In this document: positions 5,205-5,749 of the stretch, piece by piece
How positions within the stretch are numbered: the first letter of the stretch is position 1
How the letters are laid out: the number at the start of each line of letters is the position of its first letter
Program-made: the position numbers and the translations under genes
Notes under the pieces: model-generated
Seen by the model: the letters and a program-made list of their open reading frames with translations, nothing else
Database searches by the model: none
Told to the model about the DNA's origin: nothing
From: DUEN01 sp024277095
GTDB lineage: Bacteria; Chloroflexota; Anaerolineae; DUEN01
DNA length: 5,749 nt
NCBI GenBank assembly: GCA_024277095.1
Contig: JAJRVX010000270.1
Span: forward strand, 1-5,749
Reading direction: 5' to 3'

Positions 5205-5749
5205 TAGATAGAGACCTCGTGCCCGGCCTCGGCCGATCGGTACAGGGCGTCCACGATGCGCAACACGCGCAGCCCATCCTCGCCGCTAGGCGAGGGATCC
5301 CGGTCCTCCAGGATGCAGCGCACGAATTCCTCGATCAACGTCTCGTGCCCGCCCCCCTGGGTATATTGGGGCTTCATCTCCATGAAGGCGCCCTCGGCCT
5401 CGCCGAACAGCCGCACGGTGTCCGTGAAACTGTACTGATGCACGTTCAACTCGGCGCCGCCCTCGGTGCCGAAGAGGTGCACGTAGTAGTCGTCGGGATG
5501 GCGGGTATAGCTGGCCCAGCTCACCTCCAGCGAGAGGGTGGCGCCGTTGGCGAAGCGGACGTAGCCGGTGGCCATGTCCTCGACGGTAAAGCCATCGGAG
5601 CCCGGCTCGAAGCGGGCGAATCGCCAACTGCCGCGGCCGCGCGGGCCGAACGCGGCGTACGTGGCGCCGCTGACCGCCACGGGCTCCGGCGATCCCATGA
5701 GCCACAGGGCCAGGTCCAACACGTGGACGCCCAGGTCCATGAGCGGGCC
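5204..5749 (-). CDS. Gfo/Idh/MocA-family oxidoreductase, C-terminal part (cut by window edge)
   Basis: Only the last 181 residues are visible. The frame is open to the right edge, reading GPLMDLGVHVLDLALWLMG, so the Met encoded at 5740 is internal and not a start. DLGVHVLD carries the His that is conserved at the active site of this family and helps bind or deprotonate the sugar-like substrate. What follows is the beta-sheet substrate domain: VSGATYAAF, then YVRFANGATLSLEVSWAS and YVHLFGTEGGAEL. The helix HETLIEEFVRCILEDRDPSPSGEDGLRVLRIV, here in pieces HETLIEEFVRCI and GEDGLRVL, closes the fold, ending at AGHEVSI. Members are NAD(P)-dependent dehydrogenases acting on sugars, inositols or bile-pigment-like substrates. 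The N-terminal nucleotide-binding Rossmann domain lies outside the window. The specific substrate cannot be told. It is transcribed toward the methyltransferase gene, 52 bases away across a palindrome, so co-transcription is possible but not evident. Confidence 0.94.
   Translation of the reverse strand, partial: GPLMDLGVHVLDLALWLMGSPEPVAVSGATYAAFGPRGRGSWRFARFEPGSDGFTVEDMATGYVRFANGATLSLEVSWASYTRHPDDYYVHLFGTEGGAELNVHQYSFTDTVRLFGEAEGAFMEMKPQYTQGGGHETLIEEFVRCILEDRDPSPSGEDGLRVLRIVDALYRSAEAGHEVSI

Noticed and set aside
3481..5211. Several plus-strand open frames opposite pncC and the methyltransferase gene (for example 3883-4608)
   Set aside because: They have Pro/Arg/Ala-rich composition typical of antisense shadows in GC-rich DNA and no motifs, while the minus strand encodes complete, recognisable families.
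1..5749. CRISPR array, tRNA or rRNA genes, insertion sequence, riboswitch
   Set aside because: No spaced direct repeats, cloverleaf with T-loop signature, transposase motif or known aptamer core was seen on either strand.

Overview
The window reads as an ordinary, compact, GC-rich bacterial chromosome segment, with no phage, plasmid, CRISPR or transposase signal. The high-GC codon use, the style of the proteins (a PcrA-type helicase, a REG-2-like HAD hydrolase, a THUMP-like methyltransferase, a Gfo/Idh/MocA oxidoreductase) and two intergenic GGGGC-armed palindromes suggest a member of the Chloroflexota, possibly Anaerolineae. That placement is inferred from family resemblance and memory and was not searched.

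Layout, left to right. Positions 1-126 hold a probable promoter and short leader for a complete PcrA/UvrD helicase gene (127-2361, +). Eleven bases after its stop lies the end of a convergent small gene (2373-2639, -) encoding an 88-residue DUF6504-like protein. This is divergent from a HAD-superfamily hydrolase gene (2663-3376, +), with only 23 bp between the two start codons. Between the HAD stop and the next gene (3377-3472) there are weak hairpins and a striking 56-bp near-perfect inverted repeat made of two 19-bp near-palindromes. The rest is a minus-strand series, in transcription order: a Gfo/Idh/MocA-family oxidoreductase cut by the right edge (5749-5204), a second, unrelated-core palindrome (5162-5204), a THUMP-like class I methyltransferase (5151-3970), and pncC, the nicotinamide-nucleotide amidase (3973-3473). 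The last two overlap by four bases (GTGA) and are very likely translationally coupled.

Together the genes cover DNA repair or replication (PcrA), pyridine-nucleotide salvage (PncC), probable nucleic-acid modification (the methyltransferase, substrate unknown), a small-molecule phosphatase or hydrolase with an altered active site, and a sugar-type dehydrogenase. I see no evidence of a dedicated new multi-gene system. The points most worth following are the two palindromes, which share outer arms but have different cores; the HAD protein lacking the usual second aspartate; and the DUF6504-like protein apparently away from its usual mutasome partners.
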